Positions 54,763 through 63,189 of a stretch of 64,000 nt of DNA are shown here, in pieces. The notes beneath the pieces were generated by a model. It searched no databases. It was given only the letters and a program-made list of their open reading frames with translations, and had not been told where the DNA came from. The first letter of the stretch is position 1, and every line of letters begins with the position of its first letter. Made by a program: the position numbers and the translations under genes. Origin of the DNA: JAFAVZ01 sp036009105 (lineage in GTDB: Bacteria > Acidobacteriota > Thermoanaerobaculia > Gp7-AA8); contig DASYMJ010000009.1 of NCBI GenBank assembly GCA_036009105.1, positions 1 through 64,000 on the forward strand, in the 5' to 3' direction.

Positions 54763-55629
54763 CTAGTCGAGGGCAGGAACGGGCTTTGTGACCGGCGTCA
54801 CGAGGCGGGCCACCACCAGACCGAGGACCGCCGAGGCCACCACGTCCGACGTCCAGTGCCGGAAGGCGAGGATGCGGGAGAGACCGACCGCCGCGGCAAG
54901 CAGCAGCGCGACGATGCGCAAGGTGCGCGACGGCGAGGCGAAGACGAGCACACCGGCCAGCGCGAACGCGCCGACGGTGTGGCCGCTGGGGAACGACGTC
55001 GCGGAGGGGCCGGCGCGGTGGAAAGGGCCGAGCCAGAGCTCGGGGCGGGTGCGGCCGACGAGCGCCTTCACGATCTGGGCGAGCAGCCCCGCGCCGAGGC
55101 CGGCCAAGGCCATGGCCATGGCATACGAGGTCCAGCGGCGGTGGCGGTAGACGACGCCGGCGATGAGGAAGAAGAAGACGAGCAGCGCCGGGTTCATGCC
55201 GCCGCCGAGACGGTTCGCGATGCGGATGGCGTCTTCGATGGTGTCGGATTGGATGCGCTCCGCCCAGGCGGTGACCGCCGCGTCCGCGAAGATCCAGATG
55301 ATGGCCACCAGCGCGGCACCGATCATCAGGGCGACGGCGGCGGCACGCACGTGCGAGAAGCGCGAGGCGCGGAGCTGCTGCCACGGTTCGCGGAAGTCGC
55401 GGCCCTCGCCGCTCTGCAAGAGGGCGATGAGGAAGAGGCCGGCCAGGCACCAGAAAGCGATGTCCCACGAGGGCGCCTCGCGGCCGAGGAAGGAGAGCTC
55501 GTCCACGGCGAGGTCGGCGTTGCAGCAGAGGCGGTTGATGGAGACGAGGGGCGAGGGCCACCAGACGGAGAGGAGCAGCAGGGCCACGAAGGCGATGGCG
55601 GCGATGCGGCGCTTAGCGTCGGTAGACAT
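54763..55629 (-). CDS. PAP2 family membrane phosphatase
   Basis: The 288-residue protein has about six membrane helices and the three phosphatase motifs of the PAP2/acid phosphatase superfamily: KALVGRTRPE, SFPSGHT and SRILAFRHWTSDV. These enzymes remove phosphate from lipid phosphates such as undecaprenyl pyrophosphate or phosphatidic acid at the periplasmic face of the inner membrane. Its start lies inside the end of the upstream GT39 gene (17-nt overlap), which uses lipid-linked sugars, so recycling of the polyprenyl carrier is a fitting inference. Confidence 0.9.
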   Translation of the reverse strand: MSTDAKRRIAAIAFVALLLLSVWWPSPLVSINRLCCNADLAVDELSFLGREAPSWDIAFWCLAGLFLIALLQSGEGRDFREPWQQLRASRFSHVRAAAVALMIGAALVAIIWIFADAAVTAWAERIQSDTIEDAIRIANRLGGGMNPALLVFFFLIAGVVYRHRRWTSYAMAMALAGLGAGLLAQIVKALVGRTRPELWLGPFHRAGPSATSFPSGHTVGAFALAGVLVFASPSRTLRIVALLLAAAVGLSRILAFRHWTSDVVASAVLGLVVARLVTPVTKPVPALD

Positions 55630-57133
55630 CGAACCACTTTCCGATCATCCGCACCTCGTCCACCTTGCGATAGCCGCGCAGGTCGATGTTCGCCGCGTAC
55701 TTGCGCGCGGTGACGATCACCGTCGGGTCGCCCTTCCGCTCGTATTGCACCCGCTCCAGCTCGCGCGGCATGTCCCGGGTGAAGAGGTAGGGCGAAGTGT
55801 AGAGCCAGATCTGTTCGGCGGGGACGCGCTGGCGGACGACCGCCTCGACCAGCGGCTTCGTGCTGGCCATGGCATTCGCTTCGTTGATGAGGGCCGTTGC
55901 CGCGAACACGAGTGCCGCGATGGGGGTCAGTCCGACCGCTAACGTGGAAGCGATCGGCGAACGGCGGGCGGCGAGCAGACCGGCCGCCATGCCGCCGATG
56001 ATGAAGATGGCGAACAGGATCTTCACCGCCACCAGCCGCATCAGCGCATCCTCGGGCGGCTTGATTTTGAGGAACGGGCCGGCGAGGCCGATGGCGATGA
56101 ACACGATGCTCATCGCGACGTTCGCCATGCGCGTGAAGCGGCCCTCCAGCGAGTGGGCAATCAGCAATGCCACGGGCGGGATGAGCGCCATCATGTAGAC
56201 ATCGAGCTTGCTGGCCAAAAGCGAGTACGGGATGAGCACGGCCAGGATCCAGTTCAGCTCGAAGCGGCGCTCGCGCCAGCGCGTGGCGATCGCGGCCACG
56301 GCGAGGAGGAACCAGGGAAAGAGGAAGGCGGGCGAGCGGAGGAGGTAGAACCAGGGCGGCGCGTTGTGGGTCCAGGTGCTGACCGCGCGCCCGACGGTCT
56401 GCTTCATCAGGACGTCGTGCGCGTAGGCGTCGCCGCCGATGGAGAGCGCGGGGATGAGCCACAGCAGCGGAATGACGATCAGCGCCGCGAGCGCGGGCAG
56501 GTAGTTGCCGCGCGGCACACGCCGCCTTCGCCACCACTCCAGCGCGAAGAGAAGCAGCGCGATGACCGGCGCCATCGGCCCTTTGATCAGCGTCGCCACG
56601 GCCAGCGCCAGCGCGGCGCCGAGGAGCGCGCGGAAGTCGTCGCGGTCGAAGAAGCGCTGCAGCAGCCACGCGGCGAGGGTGATGAAGGCGGTGAACGAGA
56701 CGTCCATCCGCGCCGTTTGCGCGGAGCCCCAGATGAGGAGGGAGGTGCCGCAGATGAAGGCGGCGATGCCCCTCACCCGGCCTTCGGCCACCCTCTCCCC
56801 GCCCGGCGGGGAGGGTGGCTGGGGGTGAGGGGCGTCCATCCTCCACATCAGCCAGAGCAGGAAGGCGTACCCGAGCAGGGAAGGGATCACGAACGCCCAG
56901 GTGGAGTAGAGGCCGAAGAGGTACGTGAGCAGATCGATGAGCCAGAAGTGGACGGGCGGTTTGTGCGTGAACGGCGTGCCGTTCAGGGTGGGGAGAAAGA
57001 ACGCGCCGGTGGTACGCATCTCGCGTACGACCTGGCCATACTTCGTCTCGTCGCCGACGAAGAGCTCGCGGCGCCACGGCGAGGCGACGACGGAGAGGAG
57101 GAGAACGGCGCCGAGGAGGCGCGCCCGCGGCAT
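55613..57133 (-). CDS. GT39/ArnT-like membrane glycosyltransferase
   Basis: The protein has about ten membrane helices and an N-terminal loop with PWRRELFVGDETKYGQV, where the Asp-Glu pair of the first periplasmic loop (DET) corresponds to the catalytic acidic residues of ArnT/PMT-type enzymes. They transfer a sugar from a polyprenyl phosphate to lipid A or proteins at the outer face of the inner membrane. The C-terminal soluble part ends RMIGKWFDVYRR. The start is set at MPRARLLG (57133); the frame is open to 57169. A 64-bp palindromic repeat (56769-56832) is inserted in frame near residue 100 in a loop. It probably works with the GT2 and LAB_N proteins at 10114-11154. Confidence 0.87.
   Translation of the reverse strand: MPRARLLGAVLLLSVVASPWRRELFVGDETKYGQVVREMRTTGAFFLPTLNGTPFTHKPPVHFWLIDLLTYLFGLYSTWAFVIPSLLGYAFLLWLMWRMDAPHPQPPSPPGGERVAEGRVRGIAAFICGTSLLIWGSAQTARMDVSFTAFITLAAWLLQRFFDRDDFRALLGAALALAVATLIKGPMAPVIALLLFALEWWRRRRVPRGNYLPALAALIVIPLLWLIPALSIGGDAYAHDVLMKQTVGRAVSTWTHNAPPWFYLLRSPAFLFPWFLLAVAAIATRWRERRFELNWILAVLIPYSLLASKLDVYMMALIPPVALLIAHSLEGRFTRMANVAMSIVFIAIGLAGPFLKIKPPEDALMRLVAVKILFAIFIIGGMAAGLLAARRSPIASTLAVGLTPIAALVFAATALINEANAMASTKPLVEAVVRQRVPAEQIWLYTSPYLFTRDMPRELERVQYERKGDPTVIVTARKYAANIDLRGYRKVDEVRMIGKWFDVYRR
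56769..56832. repeat. Palindromic repeat inserted in frame in the GT39 gene
   Basis: Outer arms CCCCTCACCC / GGGTGAGGGG and inner stem CCCTCTCCCCGCC / GGCGGGGAGGG, with an extra CGGCCTTCGGCC mini-hairpin. It encodes DAPHPQPPSPPGGERVAEGR-type residues that interrupt a membrane-protein loop. Same family as 31528-31587 and 33977-34003. Confidence 0.85.
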
Positions 57134-57197
57134 GGGCGGGGATTGTAAACCAGCCTCAACTCTTTCCATTTTATGAATTTAGGCGTTTGCGCGGATG

Positions 57198-57228
57198 TTG
57201 AGCCCGGACGCGGGGGGAGTGATAAAAT
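57198..57228 (+). promoter_or_regulatory. Possible promoter of the DUF465 gene
   Basis: TTGAGC (57198-57203) and TAAAAT (57223-57228) are spaced by 19 bp, slightly long for sigma-70. The start codon follows 37 nt later, with GGAGGG between. The AT-rich -10 is distinct in this GC-rich region. Confidence 0.4.
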
Positions 57229-57264
57229 TATGCTCGCGAATGGTACTTCGAAGGAGGGAAATCG

Positions 57265-57495
57265 ATGTCGAATCGTACCGGCGATATTCAACAGGTTCTC
57301 AGTCAGGAAGACCCCGAGTTCCGTCAGTGGATCGAAGAACATCATCAATGTGAACATCGCCTCATCGAGCTCGCGGCGAAAAAAGAAGTGACCACGGACG
57401 AAGAGCTCGAAGAGAAAACGTTGAAGAAGCGCAAACTCCATTTGAAGGATCAGATGGCGGCCCGTATCCGGTCCTACGAGGGCGCCACCGTTTAG
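57265..57495 (+). CDS. DUF465 (YdcH-like) small helical protein
   Basis: The 76-residue protein is an antiparallel two-helix coiled coil: DPEFRQWIEEHHQCEHRLIEL, a VTTDEELEEKTLKKRKLHLKDQM stretch with the family's LKKKKLHLKD motif. The family is cytoplasmic, without known activity. GGAGGG lies 10-15 nt upstream of the ATG. It is a single-gene unit with its own possible promoter and is followed by a heptad half element and a hairpin. Confidence 0.85.
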   Translation: MSNRTGDIQQVLSQEDPEFRQWIEEHHQCEHRLIELAAKKEVTTDEELEEKTLKKRKLHLKDQMAARIRSYEGATV

Positions 57496-57499
57496 CGCT

Positions 57500-57590
57500 C
57501 GGCGATCAGCAATCAGCGATCAGGGCTCCGTGAGAACGGGGCCCTTCGTGTTTCCCCGTTCCTCGTTCATCTTTCCTCGTTCATCGTTTT
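57500..57590. repeat. Heptad half element followed by a hairpin and TTCCTCGTTCATC repeats
   Basis: GGCGATCAGCAATCAGCGATCAGG (57501-57524) is a one-arm heptad sequence of the GATCAGC type. It is followed by GAACGGGG (57534-57541) / CCCCGTTC (57554-57561), an 8-bp stem, then two copies of CCTCGTTCATC and a T-rich end (57586-57590). The end TCGTTTTTGC could terminate transcripts from the DUF465 gene. Confidence 0.7.
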
Positions 57591-57627
57591 TGCAATAACA
57601 TCCGGCGACGATGCCGAGAGTGTTTGC

Positions 57628-58434
57628 ATGAAGCGCCCGGGCGCGCTCCGCTCCAACCTCCGCCGCGGCGTCTACATCATCCCGACGTCGCTCACCGTCC
57701 TCAACCTCTTCTTCGGCTTCCGCTGCATCATCAACGCCACGCGCGGCCTGCAGGCCATCACCCAGAACCGCGCCGATCTGGCCAGCCACTTCTTCGAGGT
57801 CGCCTGCATCTCCCTGCTCGTGGCCGCCATCTTCGACACCTTCGACGGCCTCATCGCCCGCGCCTTGGGCGCCACCAGCGAGTTCGGCAAGGAGTACGAC
57901 TCGCTGGCGGACGTCGTCACCTTCGGCGCCGCCCCGGCCGTCCTCGTCTACGCCTGGTCCCTGCACACCCTGGGCAACCTCGGCGGCGGCATCGCGTTTC
58001 TCTTCCTCACCGCCGTCTCCCTCCGCCTGGCCCGCTTCAACATCATGACCGGCAAGACCGACTACCGCTATTTCGTCGGCCTCCCCAGCCCGGCCGGCGC
58101 GCTGACCATCGCCGCGATCATCAATTACGCGCCGTCGCCCGTGACCGACAAACGCTTCGCCCTCGTGATGATCATCGTCACCGCGTGCGTGGCGTTCTCC
58201 ATGGTGGCCCCCGTCCGCTACCGCAGCCAGAAGGGGATCAACATGCAGAAGGAGCGGCCGCTGGTCGCCATCCTGGTGCTGGCCCTCATCGCCGCCATCG
58301 GCTTCGCCTGGCCGAAGGAGCTCGCCCTCCTCGCCGCCATCCTCTATCTGACCTCCGGCCCGCTCATGCGCCTCTGGTCGATCGCCTTCCCGGCGCACAA
58401 GGAAGAGGAGCTGAAGCCGGTGGAAGTGCCTTGA
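57628..58434 (+). CDS. pssA: CDP-diacylglycerol--serine O-phosphatidyltransferase
   Basis: The protein has several membrane helices and the CDP-alcohol phosphotransferase motif DGLIARALGATSEFGKEYDS followed by LAD (about residues 75-97), matching D-G-x2-A-R-x8-G-x3-D-x3-D. The N-terminal RRGVYIIPTSLTVLNLFFGF and the RYFVGLPSPAGA segment are typical of PssA type II, which makes phosphatidylserine from CDP-diacylglycerol and serine, the precursor of phosphatidylethanolamine. The start is ATG at 57628. A psd gene is not in view. A heptad element follows its stop, between it and the convergent VWA gene. Confidence 0.93.
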   Translation: MKRPGALRSNLRRGVYIIPTSLTVLNLFFGFRCIINATRGLQAITQNRADLASHFFEVACISLLVAAIFDTFDGLIARALGATSEFGKEYDSLADVVTFGAAPAVLVYAWSLHTLGNLGGGIAFLFLTAVSLRLARFNIMTGKTDYRYFVGLPSPAGALTIAAIINYAPSPVTDKRFALVMIIVTACVAFSMVAPVRYRSQKGINMQKERPLVAILVLALIAAIGFAWPKELALLAAILYLTSGPLMRLWSIAFPAHKEEELKPVEVP

Positions 58435-58437
58435 AGG

Positions 58438-58519
58438 CAGTTGCTGGTTGCTGGTTGTTGGTCCGAGGCGCTTGTCGGATTTGCGGCGCGTCGTACTCGT
58501 AACCAGCAACCAGTAACTG
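58438..58519. repeat. Heptad inverted-repeat element, GGTTGCT type
   Basis: Left arm CAGTTGCTGGTTGCTGGTTG (58438-58457) and right arm CCAGCAACCAGTAACTG (58503-58519) are complementary. It fills the space between the convergent stops of pssA and the VWA gene, like the element at 14767-14862. Confidence 0.85.
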
Positions 58520-58525
58520 CTCCGG

Positions 58526-59620
58526 TCAATGCACGAACTTGCGCCGGTTGCGGATGTAGTCCGCCAGGATGTACTCCCCCAGCCTGTCCGGTGACGAGTA
58601 GAAGGCCCGCCCGCGGTTGATCTGCGAGAGCTGCTCCACGAAGTTCACCAGCATGGGATCCGTGGCCAGCATGAAGGTGGTGATGGGGATGCCGGAGCGG
58701 CGGCAGCGGTCGGCCTCCTCCAGGGTCCGGTTCACGATCTTCATGTCCAGGCCGAACGAGTTCGTGTAGAGCCGCCCTCCCTCGTTCAGGGCGGACGGCT
58801 TGCCGTCCGTGATCATGAAGATCTGCTTGTTGTTGTGCTTGCGCCGCCGCAGGATGCGCTGCGCCAGCTCGAGGCCCGCCTTCGTGTTGGTGTGATACGG
58901 CCCCACCTTCACGTACGGAATCTCGCTGATCGGAACCTCCACCGCCTCGTCGCCGAAGAGGAGCACATCGATGGAGTCCTTGGGGTACTTGGTCAGCACC
59001 AGCTCCGTCAGCGCCAGGGCGACCTTCTTGGCCGGCGTGATGCGATCCTCGCCGTAGAGGATCATCGAATGGGAGATGTCGATCATGACCACGGTGGCGC
59101 AGCCGGAGTTGTGCTCGGTCTCGAAGACTTCCAGGTCGTCCTCGACGATGCTGATCCGGCCGGCCGGGTCGTTGTGCTTCATCGCGTTCTGCAGCGAGCG
59201 GACGGAGTCGATGGACATCGGGTCGTCGCCGAACTGGTACTGGCGCGTCTCGGTGAGCCGCTCCGTCCCCTGCCCCGGGTTCGGCACGGAGTGATAGCCG
59301 GCGGCCGATTTCTTCAGCCCGCCGAAGATCTCGTCCAGCGCGTCCCGCCGGATCTGCCGCTCGCCGCCCGCCGCCAGCGTCAGGTTCCCCTCCCCATCCT
59401 GCCCGATGATCTGCTCCTCGGTGAGCTGGGCGAAGAAGGCCTCCAGGTCGATGTTCTCGTCGATCAGGCCGCGCTGCTGGAGCATGCGCATCCAGCGCAT
59501 CGCCTCTTCCACGTCGCCGCCGCTTTGCAGCAGGAGGTGGTTGAACAGGCGGCGCAGGCCCATCTCCGCCAGCATCTGGCGGATGAGTTCGGGGTCGAGC
59601 CAGGAGTAGCGGTGGCGCAT
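58526..59620 (-). CDS. VWA-domain protein, partner of an AAA ATPase
   Basis: An N-terminal helical part (about 1-150: DPELIRQMLAEMGLRRLFNHLL) is followed by a VWA domain with MIDAS motif VVMIDISHSMILYGEDRI, TKAGLELAQRIL and FMITDGKPSA. There is no signal peptide, so it is cytoplasmic. This layout resembles the ChlD/CoxE-type partners that are activated by MoxR or ChlI ATPases, and an AAA gene of that type lies upstream in the same operon, separated by a small RHH-TPR gene. By family, the pair may insert a metal or remodel a protein complex; the target is unknown. Confidence 0.88.
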   Translation of the reverse strand: MRHRYSWLDPELIRQMLAEMGLRRLFNHLLLQSGGDVEEAMRWMRMLQQRGLIDENIDLEAFFAQLTEEQIIGQDGEGNLTLAAGGERQIRRDALDEIFGGLKKSAAGYHSVPNPGQGTERLTETRQYQFGDDPMSIDSVRSLQNAMKHNDPAGRISIVEDDLEVFETEHNSGCATVVMIDISHSMILYGEDRITPAKKVALALTELVLTKYPKDSIDVLLFGDEAVEVPISEIPYVKVGPYHTNTKAGLELAQRILRRRKHNNKQIFMITDGKPSALNEGGRLYTNSFGLDMKIVNRTLEEADRCRRSGIPITTFMLATDPMLVNFVEQLSQINRGRAFYSSPDRLGEYILADYIRNRRKFVH

Positions 59621-59622
59621 CG

Positions 59623-60048
59623 CTATTGCGAACGCTGGCGCTTCAGCTTTTCAATCCACTTGGCGATGGACGGGTTGTTGGGGAGCTGCTCGCGCGCCTC
59701 TTCCAGCGAGGTCATCGCATCGACCTCCCGGCCGATCACCATCAGCACCTGCACGCGCAGCTCGATGAGGGCCTGATAGAGCGTGAAGTCGGTGGCCTTC
59801 TGGTTGCGCAGCAGCGACAGCGCGCGGTCGATGAACTTGAGCGCCACCTCCGGCTTCGATTCGTTCAGCGCGTCGGCCGCGAAGCGATGCAGCATGCGCG
59901 GCGAGTCGCCGAGGAACGACTTGGCGTCGATGAACTGGGCGAGGGCTTCGCGGACGACGGTCTCCTGATCGGGGAACCAGCCGTCGCGGATGATCCGGTC
60001 GATCTGCCGGGCCAGCTCGTGCGGGATCTCGGTGGCGACTTTGGGCAT
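59623..60048 (-). CDS. Small protein with RHH-like N-terminus and TPR-like C-terminus
   Basis: The N-terminus PKVATEIPHELARQIDRIIR ... ETVVREALAQFIDAK matches the ribbon-helix-helix (CopG/MetJ-type) fold, while residues 50-140 form helical repeats (FAADALNESKPEVALKFIDRAL, TSLEEAREQLPNNPSIAKWIEKL) like TPRs. The mix is unusual. It is encoded between the AAA and VWA genes with only 2 nt to the VWA start, so it may link the two or regulate the operon. Function unknown. Confidence 0.75.
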   Translation of the reverse strand: MPKVATEIPHELARQIDRIIRDGWFPDQETVVREALAQFIDAKSFLGDSPRMLHRFAADALNESKPEVALKFIDRALSLLRNQKATDFTLYQALIELRVQVLMVIGREVDAMTSLEEAREQLPNNPSIAKWIEKLKRQRSQ

Positions 60049-60093
60049 TTTGTGGCGTCATTCTATCGCTGCGCAAGGGCGGACCGGTTGCAA

Positions 60094-61680
60094 CTACTTC
60101 ACCGTCCTCAACACATTGAACTTCATCAGTTCCTGGAACGTGATGGTCGAGTCGAGGTCCTCCCGGGAGAGGCGCAGCGACTGGTGCATGGCCTCCAGGA
60201 TCATCTCCATCCAGAGGGCCAGCTCCTCGTCGCGCGAGGCCTGCACGTACTTGCGGGCGGTCTCGGCCAGCTTCGGCACGCGGTTCAGCTCGCGGAAGTA
60301 TTCGGCGAACGGCTGCTCGTCGGAGAGCGTGATCTTGTTCCCTTCCACGAACCAGGCGAGGATCGACTCGTAGGCCGGGTCGCCTTTCGGCGCGTTGCCG
60401 CCCCGAGGCTCTTCCTCGCGCTTCGGCTGCTTGCGCTGCTTGCGGCCGGCGAACATGTCTTCCAGATCGTCCTGCTCCATCTCGCCGTAGCCGCGGCGGT
60501 CGCGGTCGCGCCCCGTCGTGCCGGCGCGCTCGACCGGCGGCAGCTTCGACTCGAACAGCTTCGCCACCGCCTGCCCGATCAGCTTCCTGGCCACCACCTC
60601 GGCGCCCTGTTGCTCGCCCTCGTACACCATCTCCACCTTGCCGGTGATGGCGGGCAGGAGCATGGAGAGGTCGGAGAGGCGGGGGAAGATGAAGCGCTCG
60701 CCGGTCAGCGCGGCGCGGCGCTCCAGGTTCGACTGCAGGAGCTCCATCGCGGCGATGGTCAGGCGCGCGGAGACGCCGGAGGATTGGTCGACCAGCTCCG
60801 AGCCGCGGGCGACGAAGGCGATGTTCTCGACCAGGTCGCGCAGATACGGCGGGATCTCGATGGTGGCGCGGTTCTCCCGGTCGGTCCACGCCTCCTGGTC
60901 GGTGATGCGGCGCGCGGTCTCGATCTGCTGCGGATAGTGCGTCAGGATCTGCGAGTCGATGCGGTCCTTGAGCGGCGTGATGATGTTGCCGCGGCTGGTG
61001 TAGTCCTCCGGGTTCGCGCTGAAGACGAGGACGACGTCCATGGGGATGCGCACCGGGAAGCCGCGGATCTGCAGGTCGCGCTCTTCGAGGATGTTCAGCA
61101 GCGCCACCTGGATGCGCGGCGCGAGGTCGGGCAGCTCGTTGATGGCGAAGATGCCGCGGTTCGTGCGGGGGATGATGCCGTAGTGGATGACTTCTTCATC
61201 CGCGTAGGTGAGCCGCTGGTTCGCGGCCTTGATCGGGTCGATGTCGCCGACGAGGTCTGCCACGGTCACGTCCGGCGTGGCCAGCTTCTCGCGGTAGCGC
61301 TCCTCGCGATGCAGCCAGGCCACCGGCAGCTCATCGCCCTTTTCGGCGGCGAGGCGGCGGCAGCGCTTGCAGGTCGGCTCGAGCGGCGAGTCGTTGATCT
61401 CGCAGCCTTCGATGACCGGCACCTTCTCGTCGAGCAGGGCGGTGAGGGAGCGGAGGATGCGCGTCTTGGCCTGGCCGCGGAGGCCGAGGAGGATGATGTC
61501 GTGGCGGGAGAGGACGGCGTTGTGGATGGCCGGAATGACGGTGCGCTCGTAGCCGTGGATGCCGGGGAAGGTCGTTTCGCGGCGCGCGATCTTCTCGAGG
61601 AGGTTGGCGCGCATTTCGTCTTTGACGGAGCGGATGCGGTAGCCGGAGGCGCGCAGCTCGCCGAGGGTGTGGATGTTCAT
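60094..61680 (-). CDS. AAA ATPase of the MoxR/magnesium-chelatase type
   Basis: The AAA core (about 30-330) has a Walker A-like GLRGQAKTRIL, a FAINELPDLAPRIQVALLNILEER Walker B/sensor region (RGIFAINELPDL) and VVLVFSANPEDYTSRG, typical of ChlI/MoxR ATPases. A zinc-like CKRCRR sits near residue 100 and a charged low-complexity linker (about 400-445) precedes a helical C-terminus. Such ATPases work with VWA partners; one is encoded two genes downstream. The ATG overlaps the pth stop by 4 nt. It is unlikely to be a true chelatase for chlorophyll, as no pigment genes are visible. Confidence 0.88.
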   Translation of the reverse strand: MNIHTLGELRASGYRIRSVKDEMRANLLEKIARRETTFPGIHGYERTVIPAIHNAVLSRHDIILLGLRGQAKTRILRSLTALLDEKVPVIEGCEINDSPLEPTCKRCRRLAAEKGDELPVAWLHREERYREKLATPDVTVADLVGDIDPIKAANQRLTYADEEVIHYGIIPRTNRGIFAINELPDLAPRIQVALLNILEERDLQIRGFPVRIPMDVVLVFSANPEDYTSRGNIITPLKDRIDSQILTHYPQQIETARRITDQEAWTDRENRATIEIPPYLRDLVENIAFVARGSELVDQSSGVSARLTIAAMELLQSNLERRAALTGERFIFPRLSDLSMLLPAITGKVEMVYEGEQQGAEVVARKLIGQAVAKLFESKLPPVERAGTTGRDRDRRGYGEMEQDDLEDMFAGRKQRKQPKREEEPRGGNAPKGDPAYESILAWFVEGNKITLSDEQPFAEYFRELNRVPKLAETARKYVQASRDEELALWMEMILEAMHQSLRLSREDLDSTITFQELMKFNVLRTVK

Positions 61681-62264
61681 GTTCTGGGGTCTTCCTGTGG
61701 GTCGCGATTGAAATCGTTCATCGCCCGCTTGAGGTCGCCGCGGGCGAAGAGAAGGAGGGCGTCGACGCTGCGCTCGATGCCGCGGCCGACCAGCGGCAGC
61801 TCGTCTTCGGCAAAGGGATCGAGGACGTAGTCGCGCAGGCGGCTGTCGGTGTAGGTCTCACCACGCACGCCGAATCGTAAGCGCGCGAAGCGCTCGCTCG
61901 CAAGCGAGCTCACGATGGAGCGCATCCCGTTGTGCGTCCCGGCCGACCCGTTCGGCCGGATCCGCAACTTGCCGAGCGGCAGGTCGATCTCATCAAAGAC
62001 GACGAGGAGGTCGTCGGTGCTCTCCAGGTACGCATTGGCGAGCAGCTTCACCGCGTCCCCGGAGGCGTTCATGTAGGTGAGCGGCTTGGCGATGATGACG
62101 CTCCCCCCCGCCACCCGCCCCTCGCCGGTCATGGCGTTCTTCTGATGATGGTCGAGGTCGATGCGGAACTTCTTCGCAAACGCATCGACCACCATCCACC
62201 CGACGTTGTGCCGCGTGGCGGCGTATTCGCGCCCCGGATTGCCCAATCCCACGATCAACTTCAT
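61677..62264 (-). CDS. pth: Peptidyl-tRNA hydrolase
   Basis: The N-terminus KLIVGLGNPGREYAATRHNVG holds the conserved Asn9 and the catalytic His19, and later the active-site loop FDEIDLPLGKLRIR and GSAGTHNGMRS (Thr replaces a Gly found in many homologues). At 195 residues it is complete. The enzyme frees tRNAs from peptidyl-tRNA released by stalled ribosomes in the cytoplasm. It is the first gene of a minus-strand operon and overlaps the AAA gene by ATGA. Confidence 0.95.
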   Translation of the reverse strand: MKLIVGLGNPGREYAATRHNVGWMVVDAFAKKFRIDLDHHQKNAMTGEGRVAGGSVIIAKPLTYMNASGDAVKLLANAYLESTDDLLVVFDEIDLPLGKLRIRPNGSAGTHNGMRSIVSSLASERFARLRFGVRGETYTDSRLRDYVLDPFAEDELPLVGRGIERSVDALLLFARGDLKRAMNDFNRDPQEDPRT

Positions 62265-62291
62265 GCGAGGGCGAAGGGTACAATGCCGCCC

Positions 62292-62612
62292 ATGCCCGCG
62301 CTACCGGACGTGATCACGGAGAACATGGAGGAGATCCGCGCGCTGTGCGTGAAGCACGGCGTGAAGCGCCTCGCGGTTTTCGGGTCGGCGGTGAAGGGGA
62401 CGTTCGATCCGGAGCGAAGCGATCTCGATTTCGTGGTGGAACTGGAATCGCCCGACCCGCTCGAACGCGGCCGCCGCTACCTCGAGTTCTGGGACTCGCT
62501 GGAAGCTCTCCTGGGCCGGCGCGTCGATCTCGTTACCGGGTCGAAGATTCGCAACCCCTATTTCCGTGAGTCGATCGCCGCGGCTCACCTCGATCTCTAT
62601 GCCGCCGCTTGA
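62292..62612 (+). CDS. MntA-like nucleotidyltransferase antitoxin (copy 1)
   Basis: The protein has the minimal nucleotidyltransferase motif FGSAVKGTFDPERSDLDFVV with Gly-Ser and the Asp-x-Asp metal site, and a C-terminal RRVDLVTGSKIRNPYFRE. MntA enzymes attach AMP to HEPN toxins and inactivate them. An earlier in-frame ATG at 62283 exists; 62292 is preferred because the second copy starts at the same place (MPALPDVITENME). It overlaps the HepT remnant by 14 nt, the normal order of MntA-HepT modules. Confidence 0.87.
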   Translation: MPALPDVITENMEEIRALCVKHGVKRLAVFGSAVKGTFDPERSDLDFVVELESPDPLERGRRYLEFWDSLEALLGRRVDLVTGSKIRNPYFRESIAAAHLDLYAAA

Positions 62613-62864
62613 AGTTCGGAAGCTGCTCTGGGACGTCATCGACTACGCCAGCTACATCGAAGAAGCGATCGCCGGCCGAACCGCGGATGACTACGAGACC
62701 GATCGCAACCTGAGGTTCTCTGTCTTCTACGCGCTGCAAACCGGCTCGTGCATGGCTATGGCGCAATCGACCCGGACATCGTCTGGCGCATCATCCACAC
62801 CCACCTCCCCCTCCTCCTCCGCGAAGTCCGCGCCCTGCTCGGCGATGATGACGGCGTAAAATAG
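62599..62864 (+). pseudogene. HepT toxin (HEPN), internally deleted, copy 1
   Basis: The N-terminal part reads EVRKLLWDVIDYASYIEEAI and the C-terminal part, in another frame, LVHGYGAIDPDIVWRIIHTH ... LREVRALLGDDDG. The centre, including most of the RxxxxH region before LVHGY, is missing and the frame is shifted between the two parts. The protein would lose the catalytic Arg. It looks like a decayed toxin; a functional short form is unlikely. Confidence 0.75.
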
Positions 62865-62869
62865 CGCCC

Positions 62870-63189
62870 ATGCCCGCGCTACCGGACGTGATCACGGAGA
62901 ACATGGAGCAGATCCGGCGCCTCTGCCGCGAGTACCACGTGACGAAGCTGACCGTGTTCGGATCCGCCGCGCAGGGGATGTTCGATCCGGAAACGAGCGA
63001 CCTCGATTTTTGGTGGCGTTCGAGTGGGATGACGATCCGCTGGTAACGGGCCGCCGGTACAACGAATTGTGGAGCAAACTGCTGGATCTTTTCGACCGGC
63101 ACGGCGATCTAATTGAAGTGACGACGATCAAAAATTCCTACCTGGCTGACGCAATCGACGAGACGCAGCAACTGCTTTATGCAGCGTGA
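62870..63189 (+). pseudogene. MntA-like nucleotidyltransferase, frameshifted, copy 2
   Basis: It starts MPALPDVITENMEQIRRLCR and keeps FGSAAQGMFDPETSDLDF, then shifts frame at a run of five T (63007-63011). One more T would restore LVAFEWDDDPLVTGRRYNELWSKL and the end SYLADAIDETQQLLYAA with TGA at 63187. The break is in a homopolymer, so a sequencing error cannot be excluded. The gene start shares a 40-bp identity with copy 1. Confidence 0.75.

Noticed and set aside
60094..61680. Magnesium chelatase of chlorophyll synthesis
   Set aside because: No pigment-pathway genes are present; the neighbour is a generic VWA protein, so a MoxR-like role is more likely.
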